From contig JAGXHL010000072.1 of the NCBI GenBank assembly GCA_024636215.1, positions 1 to 41,414 of the forward strand: a DNA stretch of 41,414 nucleotides, in the 5' to 3' direction. Position numbers and translations under genes: made by a program. How positions within the stretch are numbered: position 1 is the first letter of the stretch; every line of letters begins with the position of its first letter. The DNA is from Deltaproteobacteria bacterium. Its GTDB lineage: Bacteria; Desulfobacterota; Desulfuromonadia; Desulfuromonadales; BM103. The notes beneath the pieces are model-generated. The model did not search any database and was not told the DNA's origin. It was given only the letters and a program-made list of their open reading frames with translations. This document shows, in pieces, positions 25,062 to 34,298 of this stretch.

Positions 25062-25952
25062 CTAATTCAATCCTGGCCAAAGATATTGCAACCCTGCGGC
25101 ACGTTGTTTCTGCAAGGCAAATTGTAATTTTTGCATTGCTTCTTCAATAAAAAAATCAATAAATTTCAAACTTTTATCCGGAGGATAAACGACATTTGGT
25201 TTGCCGTCAATACCGGCAAGCTCAGCAGCTCGGCCAATTGCAACCTGCAGATTTCCCATCCGGTCGACCAGGCCCATATCCATCGCCCTGCGTCCGGAGA
25301 ATATTCTGCCATCAGCGAGTTGTCTGACAGATTGTTCATCGAGGTTGCGACCCGCAGCGACAGACGACACAAACTGACTGTGGACATCGTCAATCAAATT
25401 CTGGAGGATCTCTCGCTCCTGAGCAGACATCTCTCTGACAGAAGAACCAATGTCCTTATATTCACCACTTTTTACAACGACACTACTGAGGCCAATTTTG
25501 TCGAGGAGTTCCTGAAAATTGGTGAATTCCATGATGACGCCAATGCTGCCGGTTATCGTTCCCGGGTTGGCAACGATTTCACGAGCGGACGCTGCGATAT
25601 AATAGCCACCTGATGCCGCAACGGACCCCATGGAAACAACAACAGGTTTTTGTGCATCGATCGCTTTTATTTCGTCATGAATTTCCTGTGAGGGGCCAAC
25701 ACCGCCACCGGGAGAATCGATACGCAGGACAACGGCCTTGATATTGTCATTATCACGAAAACCATGAAGTTGCTCGATGACTTCCCTAGAATCGGCGATG
25801 ACACCAAAAACTTCAACAACGCCAATCTTGTCGCCAATGACGAAGGTGGCAGGGCGCCCCAGGAAACTGGCAACGGTGACCGCCAGGGCCAGGAAGAAAA
25901 CAAAGAGGCCTGCTAAAAGGGCTGACGCCAGCAGAAAGGGGCGTTTCTTCAT
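25062..25952 (-). CDS. sppA: Signal peptide peptidase SppA, short form
   Basis: 296 residues with one N-terminal membrane anchor (about 6-32), the short single-domain SppA of about 300 residues rather than the 600-residue E. coli form. Catalytic Ser lies in MGSVAASGGYY and the general-base Lys in SGEYKDIGS; RIDSPGGGV is the oxyanion-side motif. It degrades released signal peptides in the membrane. The site AGGA sits immediately after the U-run of the rpsA terminator, so expression may depend on read-through or a start nearby. Confidence 0.92.
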   Translation of the reverse strand: MKKRPFLLASALLAGLFVFFLALAVTVASFLGRPATFVIGDKIGVVEVFGVIADSREVIEQLHGFRDNDNIKAVVLRIDSPGGGVGPSQEIHDEIKAIDAQKPVVVSMGSVAASGGYYIAASAREIVANPGTITGSIGVIMEFTNFQELLDKIGLSSVVVKSGEYKDIGSSVREMSAQEREILQNLIDDVHSQFVSSVAAGRNLDEQSVRQLADGRIFSGRRAMDMGLVDRMGNLQVAIGRAAELAGIDGKPNVVYPPDKSLKFIDFFIEEAMQKLQFALQKQRAAGLQYLWPGLN

Positions 25953-25962
25953 GGATTGTCCT

Positions 25963-25999
25963 AAAAAAAGCGCGTTCCCACATACCGTGGAAACGCGCT
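25963..25999 (-). terminator. Terminator/attenuator between rpsA and sppA
   Basis: AGCGCGTTCCCAC (25969-25981) pairs with GTGGAAACGCGCT (25987-25999), 12 of 13 pairs, loop ATACC. On the minus strand the stem is followed by seven U (25963-25969). It lies 17 bases after the rpsA stop and ten before the sppA start, so it limits transcription into sppA-ihfB. Confidence 0.88.
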
Positions 26000-26015
26000 A
26001 CTGGTTTTAACTGAA

Positions 26016-27746
26016 TTACTCGGCTGAGTCCTCGCCGTTGCGATCCATGGCACCCTGCAAGAGAGCACCGAGGTTTGAGGTGGCCTGTTTCTGTGCGCCG
26101 AGAAACTCCTGAACTTCCGCCTTTTCCTTATGGCTGTTCAGTTGCTTGACAGAGAGTGCGATCTTACGATCGACCGTGTCAACATTGAGGACGGCGGCTT
26201 CGAATTCATCACCGACATTCGCAATGTCCTTGGGGCTGTCCACTTTTTCCTGGCTCAGTTCAGAGACATGGATCAGGCCTTCAATACCTTCTTCGATTTC
26301 AAGGAAAACACCGAAGTCCGTCACCGAAGTCGCCTTGCCGCGGACAATGGTGCCCGGAGCGTACTTGACGGGGATGGCTTCCCATGGATCAGGCGTCAAC
26401 TGTTTGAGACCGAGAGAGAAACGCTCGTTGTCGCGATCGATATTCAGAACGACAGCCTTGACTGTATCGCCCTTCTTGAAGATCTCGGAAGGATGCTTGA
26501 CTCGCTTGGTCCAGGAAAGATCAGAAATATGAACCAGACCGTCGATGCCCTCATCCACACCGATGAAAACGCCAAAATCAGTGATATTCTTAACTTGGCC
26601 CTCAATGATCGTACCGATTGGGAACTTCTCGCCAATGACTTCCCATGGATTCGGCTCAATTTGCTTGAGACCGAGAGAAATGCGACGGTTAGGAATATCC
26701 AGCGCCAGGACAACCGTTTCGACTTCATCGCCAACCGTAAGAAGCTTGTTCGGGTGCTTGATACGCTTGGTCCAGCTCATTTCGGAAACATGAATCAGGC
26801 CTTCGACGCCATCTTCAAGCTCTACGAACGCGCCATAGTCTGTAAGGCTGACAACCTTGCCCTGAACTTTGGCACCAACCGGGTAAACGCTTTCGACTTC
26901 CAGCCAGGGATCAGGAGTGATCTGTTTCAGACCGAGGGAAACACGCTCACGCTCGCGGTCATACTTGAGAATCTTGACCTTGACCTTTTCACCGACGGAG
27001 AGAACATCCGAAGGGTGATTAACGCGACCCCAGGACATATCAGTGATGTGCAGCAAACCGTCGATACCGCCAAGGTCAATGAAGGACCCATAATCGGTAA
27101 GGTTCTTGACGACACCTTCAACTTCCTGACCTTCTGCCAGGGTTTCAAGAGTGTCGGAACGCATACTTTCACGTTGCTCTTCTAGAAGAACACGACGCGA
27201 GAGCACGATGTTACCGCGTCTTTTGTTCAGCTTGATGATCTTGAAATCGAAGCTCGCACCGAGCAGCTTTTCAAGATTACGGACCGGACGCAGGTCAACC
27301 TGGGAACCGGGCAGGAACGCATTGATGCCGATATCAACCGTCAGGCCGCCTTTGATGCGTCCGACAATCTTACCTTCGACCACTGCGCCCTCTTCAAGAG
27401 AACTCCAGATTTTCTGACGATCCGCTTTTTCCTTGGAGAGACCGATCAGGCCGCTATCATTCTCACGGCGTTCAAAGAGGACATCGACTTCATCACCGAC
27501 TTTGATATCGATGTTGCCCTGTTCGTCCTTGAACTCGTAGAGAGGGATAACCCCTTCCGATTTGTAGCCGACATCGACAACCACATGGTCGTCAGTGACC
27601 TGCACGATTGTACCGAGCACCACGTCGCCTACATTCAATTCTTGCATGCTGTTTTCGAACATCTCTTCGAAAGACTGTTCCATGTCAAGATCCTCGTCCA
27701 TCTCCATGCTTTCCACTTCTTCGTTTGTGTTTTCGTTACTTTCCAT
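26016..27746 (-). CDS. rpsA: 30S ribosomal protein S1
   Basis: 576 residues with six S1 (OB-fold) domains, each opening with a G-x-x-V-x-G pattern: VGDVVLGTIVQ, GAVVEGKIVGR, GQEVEGVVKNL, GAKVQGKVVSL, GTIIEGQVKNI and GTIVRGKATSV. Domains 3-6 carry the DYGxF or DFGxF and GLxHxS/T motifs of RNA-binding repeats. S1 brings mRNA to the 30S subunit. The start is ATG 27746 (MESNENTNEE): an 80-residue in-frame extension upstream would run through the promoter and leader and is rejected. An acidic N-terminal region of about 35 residues precedes domain 1. AGGGGG lies about 13 bases before the ATG, a long spacing that fits the S1 tendency to self-regulate. Confidence 0.95.
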   Translation of the reverse strand: MESNENTNEEVESMEMDEDLDMEQSFEEMFENSMQELNVGDVVLGTIVQVTDDHVVVDVGYKSEGVIPLYEFKDEQGNIDIKVGDEVDVLFERRENDSGLIGLSKEKADRQKIWSSLEEGAVVEGKIVGRIKGGLTVDIGINAFLPGSQVDLRPVRNLEKLLGASFDFKIIKLNKRRGNIVLSRRVLLEEQRESMRSDTLETLAEGQEVEGVVKNLTDYGSFIDLGGIDGLLHITDMSWGRVNHPSDVLSVGEKVKVKILKYDRERERVSLGLKQITPDPWLEVESVYPVGAKVQGKVVSLTDYGAFVELEDGVEGLIHVSEMSWTKRIKHPNKLLTVGDEVETVVLALDIPNRRISLGLKQIEPNPWEVIGEKFPIGTIIEGQVKNITDFGVFIGVDEGIDGLVHISDLSWTKRVKHPSEIFKKGDTVKAVVLNIDRDNERFSLGLKQLTPDPWEAIPVKYAPGTIVRGKATSVTDFGVFLEIEEGIEGLIHVSELSQEKVDSPKDIANVGDEFEAAVLNVDTVDRKIALSVKQLNSHKEKAEVQEFLGAQKQATSNLGALLQGAMDRNGEDSAE

Positions 27747-27810
27747 TATTAACCAGTTACCCCCTAGCAAATTCCGCCGTAAAAACGGTGGTATGGCTCT
27801 TAGGCCATGG
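27747..27810 (-). other. rpsA leader with small hairpins
   Basis: The predicted 64-base leader can form ATGGC/GCCAT (27793-27808) and CCGT/ACGG hairpins before AGGGGG and the start codon. Autoregulation by S1 is known in enterobacteria; here it is only a possibility. Confidence 0.4.
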
Positions 27811-27816
27811 TCGGGG

Positions 27817-27845
27817 AAGATAGCACAGGCTCCGGGAAAATTCAA
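27817..27845 (-). promoter_or_regulatory. Promoter of rpsA
   Basis: On the minus strand TTGAAT (27840-27845), a 17-base spacer and TATCTT (27817-27822) preceded by TG-C (extended -10). The 280-base gap between ispH and rpsA therefore holds a dedicated promoter and a short leader; the remaining 180 bases toward ispH show no gene. Confidence 0.6.
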
Positions 27846-28026
27846 ACCTTTATTTTCAACCGTTAAAGGGTGGGTGAACCGGGGATAAAGCGCTTGATTA
27901 CGGAGGTTGAGCAAACCTTGCAAAAGACTGGAGAGGCGAGAGGCCAGGAACCCTGTGAAGAGACCTTGACGACAACCGGCCGCCAAGGTTCAAAAGCACC
28001 AGAGGAGGGCGTTCGAGGTCAAACCG

Positions 28027-28881
28027 TCAGCAGCCTTCAGTATCGGCTGCCAGATCAGTAATCCTTGCAAGGACCTCTTCGATAAGCCAACGCGGCGTGG
28101 AGGCGCCGGCAGTGACCCCGACGCTGTTCACGCAACGGAACCATTCCGGCTTGATTTCTGCCGTTGTTTCAATATGCCAGGTCTGCGGCTGGATTTCACG
28201 ACAGATCGCAGCGAGACGCGAGGTGTTCGCGCTGGCGTGGCCACCGATCACAAACATCAGGTCAACTTCCCGGGCAATTTCACGGGCCTCGTTTTGCCGG
28301 ACTGAGGTCGCATCACAGATGGTATTGTAAATTCTCAATTCCTGGCTCTTGGCCAGGCAGACATCCATGATGTCCTTCAGGTTTTCATAGAGTTGGGTGG
28401 TTTGTGCGACGATACCGACCTTTTTCATGCGTGGCAGAGCTGATGCTTGTCGGGCATCGGCAACCACATGCACCAAAGCATCTCCGGCGTAGGAGACGAT
28501 CCCCTGCACTTCCGGGTGTTCCATCTCACCGACAATGACGACCGTATAGTCTTCATCGCTGAGTCGCGCCGCGTACTCCTGGGCTTTTTTTACAAAGGGG
28601 CAGGTCGCGTCAACAATGGTCAGGTTGTTCTCATGGATCTGCGCCATCTCTGCCGAGGTGATGCCGTGAGACCTTATAATGACCGACCCTGGAGGGATAT
28701 CCTCAACCCTGGAGACAACCTTCACACCCTGCTCTGCCAAGCCTCTGACGACCTGGGGCGAATGAATGACCGGGCCAAGAGAGCAGATATTTTCGTGCTT
28801 GGAGGCAGCGTCAAAAGCCATCTGGGTGGCGCGCTTGACTCCGAAGCAAAATCCGGCACTTTTTGCGAGAACAATCTCCAT
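28027..28881 (-). CDS. ispH: 4-hydroxy-3-methylbut-2-enyl diphosphate reductase
   Basis: 284 residues, the last enzyme of the MEP isoprenoid pathway, an iron-sulfur protein making IPP and DMAPP from HMBPP. The three cluster cysteines are in AGFCFGVKRA, DATCPFVKKA and ICDATSVRQNEA; the substrate-binding HxxH-type and SxN residues appear in VIRSHG and SANTSRL. ATG 28881 (MEIVLAKSAG) matches the family start; a GTG directly after the cmk stop at 28905 would add eight residues. ispH-rpsA adjacency after cmk is known in several lineages, including Desulfuromonadales and clostridia, where fusions occur; here they are separate. Confidence 0.94.
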   Translation of the reverse strand: MEIVLAKSAGFCFGVKRATQMAFDAASKHENICSLGPVIHSPQVVRGLAEQGVKVVSRVEDIPPGSVIIRSHGITSAEMAQIHENNLTIVDATCPFVKKAQEYAARLSDEDYTVVIVGEMEHPEVQGIVSYAGDALVHVVADARQASALPRMKKVGIVAQTTQLYENLKDIMDVCLAKSQELRIYNTICDATSVRQNEAREIAREVDLMFVIGGHASANTSRLAAICREIQPQTWHIETTAEIKPEWFRCVNSVGVTAGASTPRWLIEEVLARITDLAADTEGC

Positions 28882-28905
28882 TGCTGCAATCCGATAAAAA
28901 AGCAC

Positions 28906-29580
28906 TCAAGCCTGGCGATATGCAGTGACAACTGCGCACATGCGATCAAAAACCCGGGTGATGTTTAAATCCGTGGTGTCTATAACAATGGCATCATCGG
29001 CCTGTTTAAGCGGTGAGTTTGTCCGGTTGGTATCAGCAAGATCTCGCGCCTGAACCTCCGCTATGGTACGGGCCAGATCAACCTTGACACCCTGTGCCTG
29101 CAGTTCCAGAAAACGCCTTCGGCCACGCACCTCCGCCGAAGCCTTGAGGAAGAATTTAACATCGGCATAGGGAAAAACGACCGTGCCGATGTCCCTGCCC
29201 TCGAGTACAACGCCGCCATCAGCACCGAGAAGTCTCTGTTGCTCAACCATCGCTTTGCGGACATCCTGACAGGCCGCAACAGAGGCCGTCAGCAGGCTGA
29301 TCTCCGGCGTGCGAATCTGGGTCGAGACATCCTCGCCATTCAACAGTACACGCTCTTTCTTGCCCTCACGCTCAAAGGTAATATCGATCTCCTCGCAGAG
29401 CTGTTTGAGGGCTTGATGATCTTTCGCATCAATGCCTCGCCGCAACGAAGCAAGAGCGACCGTCCGGTACATCGCGCCGGTATCAAGATTAATATAACCG
29501 AGATCGCGAGCGAGCAGCTTGCTCAAGGTGCTTTTACCCACACCCGATGGGCCATCTATGGCGACGATCAGTTCTTTCAT
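28906..29580 (-). CDS. cmk: Cytidylate kinase
   Basis: 224 residues. It phosphorylates CMP and dCMP to the diphosphates. The P-loop is DGPSGVGKSTLSK at the N-terminus; the CMP-binding insert shows YINLDTGAMYRTVAL, and LEGRDIGTVVFPYADVKFFL and RRRFLELQAQG follow the family. ATG 29580 (MKELIVAIDG) is the family-typical start; a GTG at 29607 overlapping the aroA stop is an alternative. It lies 23 bases after aroA and ends immediately before ispH. Confidence 0.94.
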   Translation of the reverse strand: MKELIVAIDGPSGVGKSTLSKLLARDLGYINLDTGAMYRTVALASLRRGIDAKDHQALKQLCEEIDITFEREGKKERVLLNGEDVSTQIRTPEISLLTASVAACQDVRKAMVEQQRLLGADGGVVLEGRDIGTVVFPYADVKFFLKASAEVRGRRRFLELQAQGVKVDLARTIAEVQARDLADTNRTNSPLKQADDAIVIDTTDLNITRVFDRMCAVVTAYRQA

Positions 29581-29603
29581 ATCAGTAAGGCCACTTTCTA
29601 TTA

Positions 29604-30905
29604 TCACTTGAAGTCAGCGAGCAGAGCCCAGAAGCCGGGGAAAGAGGTTTCCGTGCAGGCGGCGTCCTCTATCGTCACAGCGTCTCTTGCAGAAAGGGCA
29701 GCCACGGCCAGGCTCATGGCAATCCGGTGATCACCATGGGACATGACAGTGCCACCGTTGAGTTGCTCAACACCGGTAATCACCATGCCGTCGGGACGCC
29801 CTTCAAGCTGGCCACCCAACTTGCCAAGTTCATTGACCATGGCGTCGATACGATCAGTCTCTTTGACCCGCAGCTCTTCAGCGTCACGAATTGTGGTGGT
29901 TCCCTCCGCCAACGCGGCGGCCACGCTGATCACAGGGAACTCATCAATGGCACGGGGTACCATGTCACCACTGATTTCAATGCCTTTCAGCCGACTGTGA
30001 CGCACCAGGACATCGGCGACCGGTTCGCCTGACTGTTGCCTGATATCCAGTAACTCAAGTTGACCACCCATGGCGACCAGGATATCGATGATGCCGCTGC
30101 GGGTGGGATTGATGCCGACGTTACGTATCAGGAGTTCGGCCCCTGGCGTGATCAGGCCGGCGACCATAAAGAAGGCCGCCGAAGAGACATCTCCGGGGAC
30201 GATAACCTGCTGGGCCAGAAGTCGCGGTCTGCCGGTCAGACTTACCCCCCCCTGAAAGGGTCGCACCTCGGCACCAAAGCAGGACAGCATGCGTTCGCTG
30301 TGATCCCTCGACAGATATGGTTCAGTCACCCTCGTCTCACCATCAACCGACAGCCCGGCCAGAAGAACCGCTGATTTAACCTGTGCGCTCGACACAGGAG
30401 AGGCATAACTGATTGGCGTCAGAGCACCGCCCTGAATCGCCAGAGGAGCTTTTTCACCACCATCCCGGCCCCAGATTCGAGCACCCATGGCCGTCAACGG
30501 GGTCACGACTCTCTTCATGGGTCGTTTGCGCAGGTACTTGTCGCCGGTCAAAACGGAAAAGAAATTCTGTCCGGCCAGCAGCCCCGACATCAAACGCATA
30601 GTCGTACCGGAGTTGCCGCAATCGATGACATCACCAGGCTCTTTCAAGCCATCGAGACCAACGCCCTTGATTTCGAGGGAGTTTGTACCTGTCTGAGCGA
30701 TCGTGACGCCCATGGCCTCAAAGGCCTTCCAGGTGGACAGGTTGTCCTCCCCCATCAGGAAGCCACTGACCCGGGTCGTCCCTTCAGCCAAAGAGCCGAG
30801 CATGATCGAGCGGTGGGAGATGGACTTGTCGCCCGGCACCGAAACTTCACCGCGCAGGGACTTTATCGGCTGGATCGTTCTATTCTCTGAGATCTCATCA
30901 TTCAT
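29604..30905 (-). CDS. aroA: 3-phosphoshikimate 1-carboxyvinyltransferase (EPSP synthase)
   Basis: 433 residues. It joins PEP to shikimate-3-phosphate, step six of the shikimate pathway. Signature motifs: GDKSISHRSIMLGSLAEG, the class signature DCGNSGTTMRLMSGLLAG, and C-terminal LRVKETDRIDAMVNELGKLG and GDHRIAMSLAVAAL. Gly in the GNSGTTMRL motif and the surrounding residues are intact. GGTGG with short spacing precedes ATG 30905. Downstream of tyrA by 57 bases in the pheA-tyrA-aroA-cmk run. Confidence 0.96.
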   Translation of the reverse strand: MNDEISENRTIQPIKSLRGEVSVPGDKSISHRSIMLGSLAEGTTRVSGFLMGEDNLSTWKAFEAMGVTIAQTGTNSLEIKGVGLDGLKEPGDVIDCGNSGTTMRLMSGLLAGQNFFSVLTGDKYLRKRPMKRVVTPLTAMGARIWGRDGGEKAPLAIQGGALTPISYASPVSSAQVKSAVLLAGLSVDGETRVTEPYLSRDHSERMLSCFGAEVRPFQGGVSLTGRPRLLAQQVIVPGDVSSAAFFMVAGLITPGAELLIRNVGINPTRSGIIDILVAMGGQLELLDIRQQSGEPVADVLVRHSRLKGIEISGDMVPRAIDEFPVISVAAALAEGTTTIRDAEELRVKETDRIDAMVNELGKLGGQLEGRPDGMVITGVEQLNGGTVMSHGDHRIAMSLAVAALSARDAVTIEDAACTETSFPGFWALLADFK

Positions 30906-30962
30906 TTATATATCCACCTGATTGTCGTCAACAGGAAGATGCGGATCGTTCCTCACCACATC

Positions 30963-31829
30963 CTACAGGATTTCGTCGCGGCTTTGTTTGGAACGTCGGA
31001 AGAATTCGTAAAGCCTCTCCCCCGAGCCAAGGGCAACATCCTCTTTAAGTTCTGCAAAAAAGGTTTCGAACTGCTCCATCATTTCTATCAAGGCGTCACG
31101 ATTGGTCAGGGCGATATCGCGCCACATGGTCGGATCGGAAGAGGCGATGCGGGTAAAATCGCGAAAACCGCCGGCCGAGTACTCGAGTATGTTCTCACCG
31201 TAACGATCATAAGCGCCCACAGCATTGACGAGTGCATAAGCGACCATGTGAGGGAGATGACTGATCGCGGCAAGCACCCGGTCATGCTTTTCAACGGGCA
31301 TAATCACGACCTGACTGCCGACCAGCTGCCACATCTGACGCATGGCTTCAACAGCCACAGCGGAGGTTCTTTCGGTCGGGGTCAGAATGCAGCGGCGTTC
31401 GCGATAGAGGGTTGCAAAAGCCGCTTCAGCGCCACTATTCTCGGTTCCGGCGATCGGATGACCGGGAACAAACTGAACATCGTCGCGCAGATGGGGTTCA
31501 ATCGCATCGATCACGGCCTGTTTGACACTGCCGCCATCGGTAAGAATGGCTCCGGATTTAAGATGCGGCATGGCTTCTTTAGCCACCAGTCCAAGAGATT
31601 GTACCGGTGTTGCAAGAAAAACAACGTCGGCTTCAGTGACCCCCTCAGCCAGATCCTGGGTTATGCTGTCAACCACACCAAGACGCAATGCCGTTTCCAG
31701 GTTCGGCAGACCGCGGCCGACACCGACCACATGGCCAACCACACCAGCTTCTTTCAAAGCCAGGGCCAACGAGCCACCGATCAAGCCAACGCCCACGACG
31801 GCAAGTTTATCTATGTAAAAAGTCTTCAT
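30963..31829 (-). CDS. tyrA: Prephenate dehydrogenase
   Basis: 288 residues, the TyrA family enzyme that oxidises prephenate (or arogenate) for tyrosine. The N-terminal Rossmann fold has VVGVGLIGGSLALAL; HPIAGTENSGAEAAF and the catalytic His in SHLPHMVAYAL follow. No ACT or chorismate-mutase domain is fused, so it is the minimal form. Specificity for NAD or NADP and for prephenate or arogenate cannot be read with certainty. It follows pheA by 18 bases. Confidence 0.93.
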   Translation of the reverse strand: MKTFYIDKLAVVGVGLIGGSLALALKEAGVVGHVVGVGRGLPNLETALRLGVVDSITQDLAEGVTEADVVFLATPVQSLGLVAKEAMPHLKSGAILTDGGSVKQAVIDAIEPHLRDDVQFVPGHPIAGTENSGAEAAFATLYRERRCILTPTERTSAVAVEAMRQMWQLVGSQVVIMPVEKHDRVLAAISHLPHMVAYALVNAVGAYDRYGENILEYSAGGFRDFTRIASSDPTMWRDIALTNRDALIEMMEQFETFFAELKEDVALGSGERLYEFFRRSKQSRDEIL

Positions 31830-31847
31830 CGGTCTGGTTTTTCCCCT

Positions 31848-32921
31848 TCAGTGTGCTTTTGGATAAGAGCCCAGGATCTTGAGGAATTGACAGCAACTCT
31901 GCAGTTCTTCCACCGCACCAGCGATCGCCTTATCCTCGACATGACCCACCATATCCAGGAAGAAGATATACTCCCAGGCCTTGCCCTTCATCGGCCGGCT
32001 TTCGATCTTAGCCAGGTTGATATCACGCTTACTAAAAGGCTCCAGCATGTGGTAGAGAATACCCGCCTGGTCCTTGACACTGAACATGATTGAGGTTTTG
32101 TCATTGCCACTGGGACTCTGCATTTCGTTGCCAATCACCAAAAAACGGGTGAAGTTGTTGCAATTATCCTCGATTTTGTGTTTGACCACGCGCAGACCAT
32201 AGAGCGATGCCGCCGTTTCACTGGCAATCGCTGCAACGCTGGCATCTTCAGCCGCCTGCTGTGCGGCAGAGGCAGTGCTTGAAGCGTCAACCAGGGGGAT
32301 GTCCGGCAGGTTCTCTTCCAGCCAGGAGCGGCACTGCCCGATCGCCTGGGGATGAGAAATGACCTTGCGAATATCAGAGGTTTGTCCGGAGAGATTCAAA
32401 AGATCGTGAGACACGGGCAAAAGTATCTCAGCAATAATTTTAAGATCGGACGACATGAACATGTCGAGAGTATGAGAGACCACACCTTCGTTGGAATTTT
32501 CAACCGGAACGACACCATAGCTGGCCCTGCCTCTGATGACCTCTTCGAAAATCGATGAGATGCTTTTCAGGGGCACAAGCTGCGCCGAAAAGCCAAATTG
32601 CTGCATGGCGGCGACATGGGTATAAGTCGCCTGAGGGCCAAGAAAAGCCACCTTGAGAGGTTGTTCCAGGGAGAGGGAGGCCGAAATAACTTCACGGAAG
32701 ACCCTGCGAACACCTTCATCGGGAAAGGGCCCTTTATTTCTCGAGATCAGGCGTTCAAAGATCGCCCTTTCACGGCTCGGCACATAATATTCACCGCGCT
32801 TTTCCTCTTTCGCCTTGCCAACTGCAAGCACCACTTCGGCCCGACGATTAAGCAGATCGAGCATCTGGTCATCGAGAGCATCGATCTGCTGCCGTAAAAC
32901 CTGCAGGTTCTTTTCGTCCAT
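31848..32921 (-). CDS. pheA: Chorismate mutase / prephenate dehydratase (P-protein)
   Basis: 357 residues, bifunctional. Residues 1-85 are an AroQ chorismate mutase (LRQQIDALDDQMLDLLNRRAEVVLAVGKAKEEK). About 95-270 is prephenate dehydratase (VAFLGPQATYTHVAAMQQFG, VVPVENSNEGVVSHTLDMF, and the TRF motif in NNFTRFLVIG). The C-terminal ACT domain (IMFSVKDQAGILYHMLEPFSKRDINLAKIESRP) should bind phenylalanine for feedback. ATG 32921 with AAAGGA at eight bases is preferred over 32939. First gene of the aromatic operon. Confidence 0.96.
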   Translation of the reverse strand: MDEKNLQVLRQQIDALDDQMLDLLNRRAEVVLAVGKAKEEKRGEYYVPSRERAIFERLISRNKGPFPDEGVRRVFREVISASLSLEQPLKVAFLGPQATYTHVAAMQQFGFSAQLVPLKSISSIFEEVIRGRASYGVVPVENSNEGVVSHTLDMFMSSDLKIIAEILLPVSHDLLNLSGQTSDIRKVISHPQAIGQCRSWLEENLPDIPLVDASSTASAAQQAAEDASVAAIASETAASLYGLRVVKHKIEDNCNNFTRFLVIGNEMQSPSGNDKTSIMFSVKDQAGILYHMLEPFSKRDINLAKIESRPMKGKAWEYIFFLDMVGHVEDKAIAGAVEELQSCCQFLKILGSYPKAH

Positions 32922-33008
32922 GAGGTCTGTCCTTTCCACGGTTCAAAGAAGGTGTGAATCTATCCCATGATCCATTAAAAAGCAAGCAACCAAGGCACTT
33001 AACAGCGC

Positions 33009-33037
33009 TTGACCAACGACCTCCGGACAGCTAAACT
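33009..33037 (+). promoter_or_regulatory. Promoter of the aminotransferase gene
   Basis: TTGACC (33009-33014), a 17-base spacer and TAAACT (33032-33037; four of six matches). It lies about 55 bases before the coding start and rules out an in-frame TTG at 33009 as the start codon. Confidence 0.55.
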
Positions 33038-33092
33038 CGCAAATCAGTTTTTTAACCTGCCTTATGTACATAAATATGAAGGAGTCTATTTC

Positions 33093-34298
33093 ATGGCTGT
33101 CTCGATAAAAGTTCGCAACGCGATTGAGCGCTCATCCTGGATCAGGCGCATGTTCGAAGAAGGCGCGGCATTAATTGCCGAACACGGCGTCGATAATGTT
33201 TATGACTTCACCCTGGGCAACCCCTCCGTAGAGCCCCCGGAAGCCTTTCACCGCGAACTCCGCCGCATTGTCGATCAACCGGACCTCGGCATGCATCGCT
33301 ACATGAACAACGCCGGCTATTTGGAAACCCGTACCGCCGTTGCCGAACATATTGCAAAAAATTCCGGGGTTCCGATCAACGCCAGCCATATCATCATGAC
33401 CTGCGGTGCCGGAGGGGCTCTCAATGTCACGCTGAAGACAATTCTCAACCCCGGCGAAGAGGTTATGATTCTCACCCCGTTTTTTGTCGAGTACAAGTTT
33501 TACGTCGACAACCACGGCGGCACCACAAGCGAAGTCTGGACCGACCCGGCAACCTTTCAGCCGGATATCGACGCCATTGAGGCCGCTATTACAGACAACA
33601 CCCGCGCGATTATTATCAACTCGCCGAACAATCCAACCGGAGCCGTCTATAGTGCAGAAACCCTGGACGCACTGGGACAGATGCTTGAGCGCAAGCAGGC
33701 AGAACTGAACCGCATCATTTACGTCATCTCCGATGAGCCTTATGCCCGTCTGGCATTCGACGGCAACAGCGTTCCTCCAGTCTTTAAATATATCCGCAAC
33801 GCTATCCTGGTCACCTCGCATTCGAAAGACCTGGCTCTGCCCGGGGAGCGCATAGGCTACCTGGCCGCAAATCCGGGGATGTCTGAGGTGAAACTCTTCA
33901 TGGAAGGCGCGGTCTTCTGTAATCGGGTCCTCGGCTTTGTCAATGCCCCTGCCCTGATGCAACGGCTGGTTGCAGTCCTCCAGGATGAAAGCGTCGACGT
34001 TGATGAGTACCAGGAGAAGCGTGACCTCATTTATAATCACCTGACCGGACTCGGCTTTAACATGGTCAAACCGGGGGGCGGCTTCTACCTCTTCCCGGAA
34101 TCGCCCATAGCTGATGACGTGGAATTTGTCCGCAAGGCACAAACACACAATATCCTTCTGGTCCCCGGTTCCGGATTTGGCGCCCCGGGCTATTTCCGCA
34201 TCGCCTACTGTGTTGACATGGGCATCATTGAACGCAGCCTGCCAGCATGGGATAAGTTGGCGAAGGATCTCGGTCTCTCGCCAGACTGTGGCGCGTAG
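33093..34298 (+). CDS. Class I/II PLP-dependent aminotransferase
   Basis: 401 residues, aspartate-aminotransferase fold. FTLGNPSVEPPEAFH opens the small domain; the PLP contacts are INSPNNPTGAVYS, ISDEPYARLAFDG and the Schiff-base lysine in TSHSKDLALPGERIGYLA. The substrate is not set by sequence; an aspartate or aromatic amino-acid role fits its place next to pheA and tyrA, but it is on the opposite strand. ATG 33093 with AAGGAG at eight bases is the start. The last codons and the stop TAG (34296-34298) lie inside a heptamer repeat arm, so the natural C-terminus may have been rewritten. Confidence 0.9.
   Translation: MAVSIKVRNAIERSSWIRRMFEEGAALIAEHGVDNVYDFTLGNPSVEPPEAFHRELRRIVDQPDLGMHRYMNNAGYLETRTAVAEHIAKNSGVPINASHIIMTCGAGGALNVTLKTILNPGEEVMILTPFFVEYKFYVDNHGGTTSEVWTDPATFQPDIDAIEAAITDNTRAIIINSPNNPTGAVYSAETLDALGQMLERKQAELNRIIYVISDEPYARLAFDGNSVPPVFKYIRNAILVTSHSKDLALPGERIGYLAANPGMSEVKLFMEGAVFCNRVLGFVNAPALMQRLVAVLQDESVDVDEYQEKRDLIYNHLTGLGFNMVKPGGGFYLFPESPIADDVEFVRKAQTHNILLVPGSGFGAPGYFRIAYCVDMGIIERSLPAWDKLAKDLGLSPDCGA

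Noticed and set aside
26130..27185. 351-codon open frame on the plus strand
   Set aside because: It lies antisense to rpsA, whose six S1 domains are unmistakable, and its protein shows no family resemblance.
27747..27986. 80-residue N-terminal extension of S1
   Set aside because: It runs through the predicted -35/-10 promoter and leader, and the family start is the later ATG.
30939..32093. 384-codon open frame on the plus strand
   Set aside because: Antisense shadow across tyrA and the pheA end; it crosses a gene boundary and shows no motif.
33009..33092. 28-residue N-terminal extension of the aminotransferase
   Set aside because: Its TTG start overlaps the -35 box of the promoter, and AAGGAG precedes the internal ATG.
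33171..34148. 325-codon open frame on the minus strand
   Set aside because: Antisense to the aminotransferase, which carries intact PLP motifs, a promoter and a ribosome site.
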